From contig NZ_CP058214.1 in the NCBI RefSeq assembly GCF_015482775.1, forward strand, positions 2,222,501 through 2,286,500: DNA of 64,000 nucleotides, written 5' to 3'. This DNA comes from Kaustia mangrovi. GTDB lineage: Bacteria; Pseudomonadota; Alphaproteobacteria; Rhizobiales; Im1. The first letter of the stretch is position 1. Each line of letters begins with the position of its first letter. Made by a program: the position numbers and the translations under genes. Below the pieces are notes generated by a model. That model was not told the DNA's origin and searched no databases. It saw nothing but the letters and a program-made list of their open reading frames with translations. Positions 56,936 through 64,000 of this stretch are shown here, one piece after another.

Positions 56936-57973
56936 TCACGCGGCCTTCTGCATCAGGCCGCGATTGATGAGCGTCTCGGCGATCTGCACGGAGTTGAGGG
57001 CTGCACCCTTGCGCAGATTGTCGGAGACGCACCACAGGTTCAGGCCGTTCTCGATGGTCGGGTCGACGCGGATCCGGCTGATGAAGGTGGCGTAGTCGCC
57101 GACGCATTCGACCGGGGTCACATAGCCGCCATCCTCGCGCTTGTCGACCACGAGCAGGCCCGGCGCCTCGCGCAGGATCTCGCGGGCCGCCTCGTCGTCG
57201 AGCGGGCGCTCGAACTCGATATTGACCGCCTCGGCATGGCCGACGAAGACCGGCACGCGCACGCAGGTCGCCGTCAGTTTGATCTTCGGATCGAGGATCT
57301 TCTTCGTCTCCACGATCATCTTCCATTCCTCCTTGGTGTCGCCGTCCTCCATGAAGACGTCGATATGGGGAATGACGTTGAAGGCGATCTGCTTGGTGAA
57401 CTTCTCCGCCTCGGGCGGGTCGGTGACGAAGATGCCGCGGGTCTGCGTCCACAGCTCGTCCATCGCCTCCTTGCCGGCGCCGGAGACCGACTGATAGGTG
57501 GAGACCACGACGCGCTTGATGCCGGCCGCCTCGTGCAGCGGCTTCAGCGCGACCACGAGCTGGGCGGTGGAGCAGTTTGGATTGGCGATGATGTTGCGCC
57601 GGTTGGGCCTGGCCATATAGGCCTCGAGGGCGTCGGCATTGACCTCCGGCACGATCAGCGGCACGTCCTGGTCGTAGCGCCAGCACGACGAATTGTCGAT
57701 GACGACGGCGCCCTTCGCCCCGATCCGCGGCGACCAGTCCTTGGAGACGGTAGAGCCCGCCGACATCAGGCAGAAATCGACCTTGGAGAAGTCGAACTGC
57801 TCGAGGTCCTCGCACTTCACCGTGCGGTCCCCGAAGGACACCTCCGTGCCCAGCGACCGCCGCGACGCGACGGCATGGATCTCGTCGACCGGGAACTCCC
57901 GCTCGGCGAGAATGTTCAGCATTTCCCGGCCCACATTGCCCGTGGCACCGACGACGGCGACCTTGTAGCCCAT
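56936..57973 (-). CDS. asd: Aspartate-semialdehyde dehydrogenase
   Basis: Asd reduces aspartyl phosphate, made by the LysC encoded at 12-13 kb, to the semialdehyde that feeds lysine, threonine and methionine synthesis. The 345-residue protein begins MGYKVAVVGATGNVGREMLNILAERE, with the NADP loop GATGNVG. It has the active-site Cys in IIANPNCSTAQLVVALKPL and the His/Arg region in VRVPVFVGHAEAVNIEFERPL. Upstream lies a 22-codon threonine-rich ORF and several hairpins in a leader of about 190 nt. This points to control by threonine supply through attenuation, which I consider the most interesting feature of this gene. Confidence 0.97.
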   Translation of the reverse strand: MGYKVAVVGATGNVGREMLNILAEREFPVDEIHAVASRRSLGTEVSFGDRTVKCEDLEQFDFSKVDFCLMSAGSTVSKDWSPRIGAKGAVVIDNSSCWRYDQDVPLIVPEVNADALEAYMARPNRRNIIANPNCSTAQLVVALKPLHEAAGIKRVVVSTYQSVSGAGKEAMDELWTQTRGIFVTDPPEAEKFTKQIAFNVIPHIDVFMEDGDTKEEWKMIVETKKILDPKIKLTATCVRVPVFVGHAEAVNIEFERPLDDEAAREILREAPGLLVVDKREDGGYVTPVECVGDYATFISRIRVDPTIENGLNLWCVSDNLRKGAALNSVQIAETLINRGLMQKAA

Positions 57974-58021
57974 GTCTGAAAATCTCTCCTCGACGCTCTC
58001 GCTCCCCCCGCCTTCGCCATC

Positions 58022-58071
58022 GGCCCCACGTAAGGGGGCCTCTGCGTCCCTCTCACCCCGCCGGGGAGAGG
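58022..58071 (-). promoter_or_regulatory. Leader hairpins between the Thr-rich ORF and asd (possible attenuator)
   Basis: Two stems follow the leader ORF on the minus strand. The first, 58049-58071, has CCTCTC paired with GAGAGG and an inner CCC/GGG. The second, 58022-58040, is GGCCCC-N7-GGGGCC. The CCTCT just after the leader stop (near 58083-58087) could instead pair with AGAGG at about 58038-58043, giving mutually exclusive forms. No T run follows either stem, so termination may be Rho-dependent or translation may be masked. Confidence 0.45.
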
Positions 58072-58092
58072 ATACGGGGACAAGAGGTCGTG

Positions 58093-58161
58093 TTACGCGA
58101 CCGTCGCGGTGACGGTGCGTTTGGCGGTCGTGGTCGTGGTTTTCGTGACGATGACCGACAT
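58093..58161 (-). CDS. Threonine-rich leader peptide upstream of asd
   Basis: A 22-codon ORF starting ATG at 58161 and ending TAA at 58093. Nine of 22 residues are Thr, six of them at positions 6 and 8-12 (T, K, then five T in a row). ACC and ACG codons are used, and Val/Ile make up most of the rest. Its composition resembles the E. coli thr operon leader ThrL, and its place 120 bp before asd on the same strand is where an attenuation leader should be. Such a peptide is not expected to act itself: ribosome stalling at Thr codons would change folding of the RNA downstream. The ribosome-binding site is weak (AGGCAGG, rather far from the ATG). Confidence 0.7.
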   Translation of the reverse strand: MSVIVTKTTTTTAKRTVTATVA

Positions 58162-58252
58162 CTGTCTTCGACCTGCCTGCCTCTTGGGTGGTGAGCGGCA
58201 GCGGCTGAAACCGCCACCGGAGCGGACTTGTCGTGCATGAGGATAGCCGCCA

Positions 58253-58258
58253 TGTCAA
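58253..58258 (-). promoter_or_regulatory. Perfect -35 box (TTGACA) upstream of the asd leader
   Basis: TTGACA on the minus strand lies 92 bp before the leader ORF. No good -10 hexamer is found at 16-18 bp (the best is CACGAC), so this is only a possible promoter. The other bases from 58162 to 58360 show nothing else clear. Confidence 0.3.
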
Positions 58259-58360
58259 GCGCCATATGCGGGCCGGCAGGCGGTCCCCGCATTCCGGAAC
58301 GGCGGCAATTCGGCTATCCTTGGCGGCGACGGACCGATCCCCGGCGCGGGAGGAGCCGCA

Positions 58361-58690
58361 ATGAGCGAGGCACCGGCGGACTACGAGGCCTTCTGGCACC
58401 ATTATCTGCGCGAACATGCGCGGCCGGGCACGCGTGCGCTCCATTTCCTCGGCTCGGGCCTTGCCATCGTCTTCCTCGTCGCGGCCATCGCGTTCCTGTC
58501 CTGGCAGTTCCTTGTCGCCGCCATCGTTGCGGGCTACGGCTTCGCCTGGATCGGGCACTTCGTCGTGGAGAAGAACCGGCCGGCGACCTTCGGCCATCCG
58601 CTCTGGTCGCTCATCAGCGATTTCCGCATGCTCTGGTTCTGGCTCACCGGGCGGCTCGACGACGAGATCCGGAAGGCGCACGGAGGCTAG
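58361..58690 (+). CDS. Mpo1-like / DUF962 membrane protein
   Basis: A 109-residue protein with two hydrophobic segments (about 28-65). The family motifs are clear: FWHHYLREHARPGTRALHFLG near the start and WIGHFVVEKNRPATFGHPLWS, then LISDFRMLW. In yeast Mpo1 the conserved His residues bind iron and the enzyme removes one carbon from 2-hydroxy fatty acids; whether the short bacterial forms do this is not known. GGAGGAG precedes the start. It lies upstream of terC on the same strand with a 120-bp gap. Confidence 0.88.
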   Translation: MSEAPADYEAFWHHYLREHARPGTRALHFLGSGLAIVFLVAAIAFLSWQFLVAAIVAGYGFAWIGHFVVEKNRPATFGHPLWSLISDFRMLWFWLTGRLDDEIRKAHGG

Positions 58691-58810
58691 CCTCCTGCCC
58701 CGCTTCTGCCGGGCTCGCGACCGTCCCGGCTGGACAGGCGGCCGGCGCGACACGACATTGTCCGCACGCGTATCGCGTCTCTCAACAACACCTCATGGCG
58801 GATCCCGGAG

Positions 58811-59536
58811 ATGTTCGACTGGCTCTTGAATGTGGAGGTCTGGGCGAGCCTCCTGACGCTGACGGCACTGGAGATCGTGCTCGGCATCGACAATCTCGTC
58901 TTCCTGTCGGTCGTCGCCCAGCGGCTGCCGGCGCGCCGCCGCCAGCTCGCCCAGCGTATCGGCCTTATCGGCGCACTCGGCATGCGCATCGTGCTGCTGA
59001 CCATGATCGTGTGGATCACCGGGCTCGTCACGCCGATCTTCACCCTCGGCGACTACGCCTTCTCCTGGCGCGACCTGATCCTGATCGCGGGCGGCCTGTT
59101 CCTGCTCTACAAGGGCACGACGGAAATCCATGGCGAGGTCGAGGGCGGCGAGGACCACATGGGCGCCGCGGCGACGGGCTTTGCCGCCGCAATCGCCCAG
59201 ATCATGGTGCTCGATCTCGTTTTCTCGCTCGATTCCATCATCACCGCGGTGGGGCTGACACGCTTCCTGCCGGTCATGATCGCGGCGGTCACCATCGCCA
59301 TCGCGGTCATGCTGTTCGCCGCCCGGCCAGTCAGCGACTTCATCGCGCGCCATCCGACGACCAAGATGCTGGCGCTCGCCTTCCTCCTGCTGATCGGCGC
59401 GGCGCTGGTCGCCGACGGGCTGCATTTCCACATCCCGCGCGGCTACATCTATTTCGCCATCGCCTTCTCGCTCGGCGTGGAGGCGCTCAACCTCGTCGCC
59501 GGCAACAGCCGCAAGCGGAAGACGACGAAAGACTAG
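58811..59536 (+). CDS. TerC family integral membrane protein
   Basis: A 241-residue protein with about seven membrane helices and the TerC signature ALEIVLGIDNLVFLSVVAQRLP, repeated in inverted form as LDLVFSLDSIITAVGLT. The acidic residues in these helices (Glu, Asp) are the probable metal-binding site. Recent work on relatives points to manganese export, with older links to tellurite resistance. I looked upstream for a yybP-ykoY-type manganese riboswitch and saw no support. It is convergent with the arginine-deiminase-like gene, with a repeat fragment between. Confidence 0.92.
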   Translation: MFDWLLNVEVWASLLTLTALEIVLGIDNLVFLSVVAQRLPARRRQLAQRIGLIGALGMRIVLLTMIVWITGLVTPIFTLGDYAFSWRDLILIAGGLFLLYKGTTEIHGEVEGGEDHMGAAATGFAAAIAQIMVLDLVFSLDSIITAVGLTRFLPVMIAAVTIAIAVMLFAARPVSDFIARHPTTKMLALAFLLLIGAALVADGLHFHIPRGYIYFAIAFSLGVEALNLVAGNSRKRKTTKD

Positions 59537-59560
59537 GGTGACGTCCTAGCCGGCCGAATT

Positions 59561-59588
59561 GGGCGCGCGGGCCGGTGCAGCTCAATCG
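59561..59588. repeat. Right-end fragment of dispersed GC-rich repeat
   Basis: GCGGGCCGGTGC followed closely by CTCAATC matches the right end of the element at 19178-19213. It lies between convergent terC and the arginine-deiminase-like gene. The similarity is short. Confidence 0.35.
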
Positions 59589-59589
59589 G

Positions 59590-60453
59590 TCAGGCGAGAG
59601 AATCGCGCACCAGCGGCATGGTCATGCAGTGGACGCTGCCGCCGCCATGGGCGAAGAGCCGGAGATCGGGATCGATCACGGTCACCCCCTCCGCCCTCAT
59701 CGCCTCGTTGACGCGGGCGGAGTGGGCCGGCGAGACGACCCGGTCGTCGCCGAGCGCCAGCACGTTGCAGGCCATGTCCATCATGGCCTCGCGATAGCTC
59801 ACCGGGATGATGCGGATGCCGTGGCTGTCGAGCCAGTCGACGAAATCGTCGTCGAGCACGTCGGTGCAGGCGAGCGCCAGCCCGTCCGTCACCATGGAGA
59901 AGATCACGTCCAGATGGAGGAAATGTTCCGGGAACGGCACGAGGCGCGTCTGCCAGCCGGCCTCCCTGAACCAGCCGGCGAACTGGCGCGCGCCCGCCTC
60001 GTCGGTGCGCCCGCCGGAATGGCCGATGGCGAGGAGCCCCGGGCGGATGATGTGGATGTCGCCACCTTCCACCATGCCCGCCGTCGCGATGCGCCAGGGA
60101 TCGCCCGCAAGCTCGCGATAGAAGGCGAGGATCGCGGCGATCTCGCCGCGGCGCTGCGGGCGCTCGAGCTGGGTGATGGCCGGGCCCCAGGGCGTCATCT
60201 GCGAGGAATCGCGCGTATAGACCTGATAGGGCAGATGCGGGTCGGGCTCCAGATAGCGGCATTCGACGCCCGCGCCCTGAAGCGCGGAGACGAGCTCGTC
60301 ATACTGGTGCTCGAAGGCGGCATGCGCCGGCGGCTGCTGGCTCTGGAGCGTGCGGCGCGCAATGTCGTTGGTGGGGATCCACTGGTAATTGTCGGGACGG
60401 CACAGCAGCACGCTGCGCAGCACACCGGTTTCAGAATCGATGCCGAGCTGCAC
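59590..60453 (-). CDS. Arginine deiminase / DDAH-family hydrolase
   Basis: A 287-residue amidino-group hydrolase of the ADI/dimethylarginine dimethylaminohydrolase fold. Catalytic positions are visible: VYTRDSSQMTPWGP (substrate loop), MVEGGDIHIIRPG (Glu/Asp), HFLHLDVIFSMV (His) and the nucleophile Cys near residue 276 in GGGSVHCMTMPLVRD. It is much shorter than ArcA-type arginine deiminase, so a DDAH-like or other guanidine substrate is likely. The start is GTG with AAGGG upstream. It is divergent from the nitronate monooxygenase gene; no link between them is known. Confidence 0.85.
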   Translation of the reverse strand: MQLGIDSETGVLRSVLLCRPDNYQWIPTNDIARRTLQSQQPPAHAAFEHQYDELVSALQGAGVECRYLEPDPHLPYQVYTRDSSQMTPWGPAITQLERPQRRGEIAAILAFYRELAGDPWRIATAGMVEGGDIHIIRPGLLAIGHSGGRTDEAGARQFAGWFREAGWQTRLVPFPEHFLHLDVIFSMVTDGLALACTDVLDDDFVDWLDSHGIRIIPVSYREAMMDMACNVLALGDDRVVSPAHSARVNEAMRAEGVTVIDPDLRLFAHGGGSVHCMTMPLVRDSLA

Positions 60454-60611
60454 GGGAAGACTACCCTTGACCTGATGTGTTCGATGGGCGGCAAATTACA
60501 GGATGCCGCGTCCGCGGGAAACCACCGTTATTGCAGAATAATATTTCGTAGGGCAAAACGTTGACCTATAAGGGCGCAAGCGCCCGCAACCGCGAACAGG
60601 AGGCGAAGCCC

Positions 60612-61643
60612 ATGACGTCGCCAGGCACGACGACGCAGACCACGACGCAGGCCCCGACCACGCGCCTGCCGGCCCTGTTCGCCGACACGCTGCGCCTGCC
60701 CGCAATCGGCGCGCCGATGTTCATCGTCTCCGGCCCGGAGCTCGTCATCGCCCAGTGCCGCGCGGGCATCGCCGGCGCCTTCCCCGCGCTCAACGCCCGG
60801 CCCGCCGAACAGCTCGACGCGTGGCTTTCCGAAATCCGCGAGACGCTCGATGGCGCCTCGCCCCGGCCCGCGCCCTTCGGCGTTAATCTCATCGTCCACC
60901 GGTCCAATCCGCGCCTGGAGGAGGATCTCGCGACCGTGGTGCGCCATCGCGTGCCCTTCGTCATCACCTCCGTCGGCGCGCCGGACGAGGTGGTCGGGGC
61001 GGTGCATTCCTACGGTGGGCTGGTCATTCACGACGTGACCAATATGCGCCATGCGCGCCGCGCGATCCGCGCCGGCGTCGACGGGCTCATCCTCGTCTGC
61101 GCCGGCGCCGGGGGCCACGCCGGCACGCTGAGCCCCTTCGCGCTCCTGCCGGAGGTTCGCGCGGAGTTCGACGGCCTGATCGTGCTGGCCGGCGCCATCA
61201 CCTCCGGCGCAGCACTCAAGGCGGCGCGCGTCATGGGCGCCGACCTCGCCTATATGGGCACCCGCTTCATCGCCACGCGCGAAGCCCGCGCGGTCGATCC
61301 CTACAAGGCCATGCTGGTGGAGAGCCAGGCCTCCGACATCCTCTACACGCCCGCCTTCACCGGTGTCTCCGGCAACTATCTGCGCCCGTCCATCGAACGG
61401 GCGGGCCTCGATCCCGACAATCTGAAGCCGCGCGACGAGATCGTCATCTCCGATCACGAGAAGCGGCCGAAACAGTGGAAGGACATCTGGGGCGCGGGCC
61501 AGGGAGTGGGCAATATCGCCGACGTGCCCGACGTGGCCACGCTCGTCGCCCGGCTCGAGGCCGAATATGCCGAGGCGGCACGCGCGAAAGACCCCTTTGC
61601 CGCCCGGCTTGCGGACGAAGCCGCCGGACAGGACACGCCGTGA
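60612..61643 (+). CDS. Nitronate monooxygenase family protein
   Basis: A 343-residue FMN barrel enzyme. Family blocks include LPAIGAPMFIVSGPELVIAQCRAGIAG, PFGVNLIVHRSNPR, the His-containing GAGGHAGTLSPFALLPEV, GAITSGAALKAARVMGADLAYMGTRFIAT, and the C-terminal DIWGAGQGVG. It could oxidise nitronates or be a class II relative with another substrate. The N terminus is Thr-rich (MTSPGTTTQTTTQAPTTR). I start at 60612, with AGGAGG at a good distance. The gene stands alone. Confidence 0.9.
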   Translation: MTSPGTTTQTTTQAPTTRLPALFADTLRLPAIGAPMFIVSGPELVIAQCRAGIAGAFPALNARPAEQLDAWLSEIRETLDGASPRPAPFGVNLIVHRSNPRLEEDLATVVRHRVPFVITSVGAPDEVVGAVHSYGGLVIHDVTNMRHARRAIRAGVDGLILVCAGAGGHAGTLSPFALLPEVRAEFDGLIVLAGAITSGAALKAARVMGADLAYMGTRFIATREARAVDPYKAMLVESQASDILYTPAFTGVSGNYLRPSIERAGLDPDNLKPRDEIVISDHEKRPKQWKDIWGAGQGVGNIADVPDVATLVARLEAEYAEAARAKDPFAARLADEAAGQDTP

Positions 61644-61680
61644 GTCAGCCGGACGGCATGTCCGGTCGGGATCGCGCCAC

Positions 61681-61735
61681 ATTTCGATAAAATTTTAAAA
61701 TATCCCCATTTCGTCGAATTTTAATAATCGTGGAC
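61681..61735. other. AT-rich stretch upstream of the GDPD gene
   Basis: About 55 bp of mostly A and T include the palindrome TAAAATTTTA (61688-61697) and GAATTTTAATAATCG. It is unlike the GC-rich surroundings and lies 60 bp before the next start, probably as the promoter region. Confidence 0.5.
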
Positions 61736-61797
61736 ATGCCGATCGCTCGCCAGGGCCTTCGGCCATCCCCGAAACGCAATCGACGAAACGAGACATC

Positions 61798-63147
61798 ATG
61801 CCCTCATCCGGCCTCCCTTCACAGACGGCAACCGCAACGGGCAAGGCGGTCGCAACCCCTCCCGCGCCCACGGCAGAACGCGCTCCGGCCAGATCCAACC
61901 TGACGCTCGACCGGAACGACAAGTCCACACTCCTGCGCGGCCAGGGGTTCAGCGACCTCATGCGCCGGCAGACGAACCATCGCCTGTATCTGACGGCGCA
62001 TCGCGGCATGGGACCGACCAGCGTCTTCGGCCGGACATTTCCCGAGGACCTGCCGCCCGAAAACAGCATCGCCTCGATCAGGCAGGCGATGCTGCAGGGT
62101 GCGGACGCCGTCGAGGTCGACATCTTCAAGTCCGGGGACGGCAGGCTCGTGGTCACCCATGACGACGAGATCTGGCGCAACGCCTACGATACCGACCGCA
62201 CGGGACAGGACCTGCCCGCCGGCGAGACCACGGACAGCTACCGGATTGGCCAGAAGACCCTGGCCGAGCTGCAGCGGATCCCCATCGGCCCCAATGGCGA
62301 GACCATGCCCACGCTCGACGACGTGCTCGAGCTTGCGCAGAACGTCAACGAGACCCTCAAGGAGGCGGGGCGGCGCGGTGTCATTCTCAATATCGAGCTC
62401 AAGGACAAAGAGGCCATCGGCACGCTCTTGAACTTTCTCGACAGCCAGAAGGCGGCAGGCAGGCAGGACTGCCTGGACAATCTGATCTTCTGTTCGTTCA
62501 AGCACGAGGCTCTCAAGACCCTCAGGGCCGAGGCGAAAGACCGGGGCATCAGCAACCTCAATATCGTCCCGGGCATCAAGACCGCCCAATGGTTCGGCGA
62601 CGCACAGGTGGACAAGGAGAACGGCTTCGCGCTGCGCAAAGAGGACGCGGAATACGACAAGCAGGAAGTCGAAAAACTGCGCAAACTAGTGGAAGACTAC
62701 GACTTCCAGGGCTATGACGGCATCATCTGGGACTTCCGGCAAGACGTCCTGGATCTCGTCAGCTCGTCTGCGGGCGTTCCGTATGGTGCCGCGGGCCTTC
62801 CGAGGCAGGGCGGCACGACGCCGGGCGAGATGGTCCTGCACGCCTCCACCTCCGACTTCCGGCAATACGCCACGGACAACGCGTTCTCCGATGTCCTGCT
62901 CAAGCTGACGGAGGCGGTCGAGACCTTCTTCAAATGCGACAATATCGACGATGCCCGGAAGACGATCCTGGACTCCGCCATCCGCTCCAAAGGCCTCCAG
63001 GCGCAACTCCTGTGCCGGCCGACCAAGGACGGCGGAGTGGAGTATCGTATCTACAACTACGGCCACAGCGACGACCGCTACTACAGCGCTCTGACACACG
63101 GCGCGCCGAAACCCGTCCCCTTCTCGAAGCTGAAATGCATCACCTGA
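61798..63147 (+). CDS. Glycerophosphodiester phosphodiesterase-like protein with unusual termini
   Basis: A 449-residue protein with a GDPD/PI-PLC-like core (about 62-300). HRG is at 68-70, PEN at 87-89, EVD at 106-108, THDDE at 120-124, and ILNIELKDKEAIG follows, so the catalytic residues look present. It differs from GlpQ/UgpQ in several ways. There is a Thr/Ala/Pro-rich 60-residue N terminus with no Sec or Tat signal, an insert between HRG and PEN, and a C-terminal region of about 130 residues I do not recognise. Base composition is visibly less GC-rich than its neighbours, and an AT-rich stretch precedes it. The SD is weak. Acquisition by transfer and a possible secreted role are inference. 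Confidence 0.75.
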   Translation: MPSSGLPSQTATATGKAVATPPAPTAERAPARSNLTLDRNDKSTLLRGQGFSDLMRRQTNHRLYLTAHRGMGPTSVFGRTFPEDLPPENSIASIRQAMLQGADAVEVDIFKSGDGRLVVTHDDEIWRNAYDTDRTGQDLPAGETTDSYRIGQKTLAELQRIPIGPNGETMPTLDDVLELAQNVNETLKEAGRRGVILNIELKDKEAIGTLLNFLDSQKAAGRQDCLDNLIFCSFKHEALKTLRAEAKDRGISNLNIVPGIKTAQWFGDAQVDKENGFALRKEDAEYDKQEVEKLRKLVEDYDFQGYDGIIWDFRQDVLDLVSSSAGVPYGAAGLPRQGGTTPGEMVLHASTSDFRQYATDNAFSDVLLKLTEAVETFFKCDNIDDARKTILDSAIRSKGLQAQLLCRPTKDGGVEYRIYNYGHSDDRYYSALTHGAPKPVPFSKLKCIT

Positions 63148-63200
63148 GGTCAGGGCGAGGGCCCGACCGCCGTGTCGGACAGCGGACGGAACGGGCCCGC

Positions 63201-63632
63201 TCAGCCCGTCTTCGGGCGGTTCAGGACGCGCTTGAAGCAGCCCTGGCCGGTGGCCGCGAGCCGGCCCTCGCCGTCATAGACATGGGCGTCGCAGAACAGG
63301 GTGGTCCGGCCGCCGCCGGTCACACGGGCAACGGCGCGGATCTCGCCATCGGGCGGCAGGGCCCGCTGGTAGGAGATGGCCAGTTGCAGCGTGAGGGCGC
63401 GCGCATCGGGATCGCCGTCATGGCCGAGCGTGGCGGCGAAGCCGCAGGCGGTGTCGATCAGGATATAGGCGATGCCGCCATGGGCCCTGCCGGACCGGTT
63501 GGCATGGCCGGGGCCCAGGGCCATGGAGACTTCCGCCTCCCCCTCCCCGACCCGCACGAGCCGGATGCCGAGGCCGTCGCAGAACGCGGAGATCGCGGTG
63601 CCGGCCGTCGCGGTGTCGTCCTGAATGCTCAT
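63201..63632 (-). CDS. PaaI family (hotdog fold) thioesterase
   Basis: A 143-residue acyl-CoA thioesterase. The hotdog signature GRAHGGIAYILIDTACGFAA carries the HGG motif and catalytic Asp of PaaI proteins, which clear dead-end ring-hydroxylated phenylacetyl-CoA esters. The start MSIQDD is preceded by GGGGCGGG; a GTG five codons earlier overlaps the upstream stop by 4 bp (GTGA). It follows an enoyl-CoA hydratase gene cut by the window end. The pair suggests the end of a phenylacetate-type degradation cluster lying to the right, which is inference. Confidence 0.85.
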   Translation of the reverse strand: MSIQDDTATAGTAISAFCDGLGIRLVRVGEGEAEVSMALGPGHANRSGRAHGGIAYILIDTACGFAATLGHDGDPDARALTLQLAISYQRALPPDGEIRAVARVTGGGRTTLFCDAHVYDGEGRLAATGQGCFKRVLNRPKTG

Positions 63633-63643
63633 CGCCCGCCCCG

Positions 63644-64000
63644 TCACCGTCCGGAAAAGGTGGCCTTGCGCTTTTCGAGAAACGCCGTCACCCCTTCGTG
63701 GAAATCCTCCGTCGTGAACAGCACCGCCTGGCCGTCGGCCTCGCCGTCGAGAAGGGCGTCGAGCCCTTGCGGCGCACGCGCCAGCGTCGCCTTGGCCATG
63801 GCGATGGCGAGCGGGGCGGCGGCCACGAGCCGGTCGGCGGCCCTGAGCGCCTCCTCCAGCGCATGGCCCGGCTCGACCACCTGGTCGGCGAGCCCGACGC
63901 GCTCGGCCTCCTCCCCGTCGAGCGTCTCGCCGAGGAAGAAGATACGCCGGGTCGCGCCCGTGCCGGCGCGCGCCGGCACCGTCCAGAGCGCACCGAGATC
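63644..64000 (-). CDS. Enoyl-CoA hydratase/isomerase family protein, 3' part (possibly PaaG)
   Basis: Partial gene: the frame is open to the right edge, so the start is outside. The visible 118 residues are the C-terminal part of a crotonase-fold protein. They show DLGALWTVPARAGTGATRRIFFLGETLDGEEAERVGLADQVV, a helical region, and the typical end TEDFHEGVTAFLEKRKATF. Crotonases hydrate or isomerise acyl-CoA thioesters. The PaaI-type thioesterase directly downstream, coupled by overlap, favours a PaaG-like isomerase, but the catalytic part is not in view. Confidence 0.85.
   Translation of the reverse strand, partial: DLGALWTVPARAGTGATRRIFFLGETLDGEEAERVGLADQVVEPGHALEEALRAADRLVAAAPLAIAMAKATLARAPQGLDALLDGEADGQAVLFTTEDFHEGVTAFLEKRKATFSGR

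Noticed and set aside
58691-58810. yybP-ykoY manganese riboswitch before terC
   Set aside because: The 120-bp gap shows no paired-loop pattern that I recognise as this riboswitch.

Overview
The window reads as chromosome of a high-GC alphaproteobacterium, most likely a member of the Hyphomicrobiales (Rhizobiales). The grounds are gene order and gene content: clpB / DUF4167 / prmC / prfA / ptsP / lysC / ubiG, ppiC-argJ-mutT divergent from secA, comF divergent from an NDUFAF5-like methyltransferase, and an ethylmalonyl-CoA pathway pair (ecm/ccr). These assignments come from family knowledge; no search was run. Genes are dense, with many 4-bp ATGA/GTGA overlaps. I saw no tRNA, rRNA, CRISPR array, insertion sequence or prophage.

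Layout. 1-13.4 kb: the 3' end of an M23 peptidase, clpB, a MOSC protein, DUF4167, prmC-prfA, a RodZ-like protein, ptsP (EI-Ntr) and lysC. 13.5-21.9 kb: ubiG, a grxC / nitrilase-family / DUF1178 operon, comF, a methyltransferase, a LysR/DUF1127 pair, and ppiC-argJ-mutT. 22.3-29.7 kb: secA, an SLC13-type permease, a Tat-exported multicopper oxidase with a small secreted Cys-rich protein, and a YafK-like lipoprotein. 30-34.4 kb: an NAD module (NadQ-like regulator, nadA, nadB) and a VIT-family transporter. 34.4-40.5 kb: an exonuclease-CBS-nucleotidyltransferase fusion and a glycine betaine ABC transporter (proVWX) with an AT-rich island upstream. 40.5-48.3 kb: an alcohol dehydrogenase, an FAD amine oxidase, a UspA operon with an FNR/FixK-type box, a MocR regulator divergent from pdxJ, argE, and an ACT-like protein. 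48.6-53.1 kb: ecm and ccr (the latter frameshifted) and a YihY protein. 53.2-64 kb: a second LysR/DUF1127 pair, a GAF-LuxR regulator with a Tat-exported metallo-beta-lactamase-fold protein, asd preceded by a threonine-rich leader ORF, Mpo1-like, TerC, an arginine-deiminase-like enzyme, a nitronate monooxygenase, a GDPD protein, and a thioesterase / enoyl-CoA hydratase pair cut by the window end.

How the genes work together. Several biosynthetic genes sit next to what look like their own local control devices. asd follows a 22-residue ORF with nine threonines and RNA hairpins, the form of a threonine attenuator. pdxJ and a MocR regulator share a short region with two matching 17-bp inverted repeats and two promoter candidates whose -10 boxes overlap. 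nadAB is preceded by a NadQ-like gene and two tandem palindromes, one over the nadA -10. The ecm/ccr gap carries repeated TTGY-N3-RCAA elements. Two separate LysR regulators are each divergent from a DUF1127-type small protein. lysC and asd (aspartate family), argJ and argE (arginine), and prmC with its substrate PrfA are functional partners inside the window.

The most noteworthy points are the threonine leader at asd, the symmetric MocR/pdxJ switch, the one-base frameshift in a C6 run of ccr, the tandem NadQ-type operators, and a dispersed GC-rich hairpin repeat found mostly between convergent genes.
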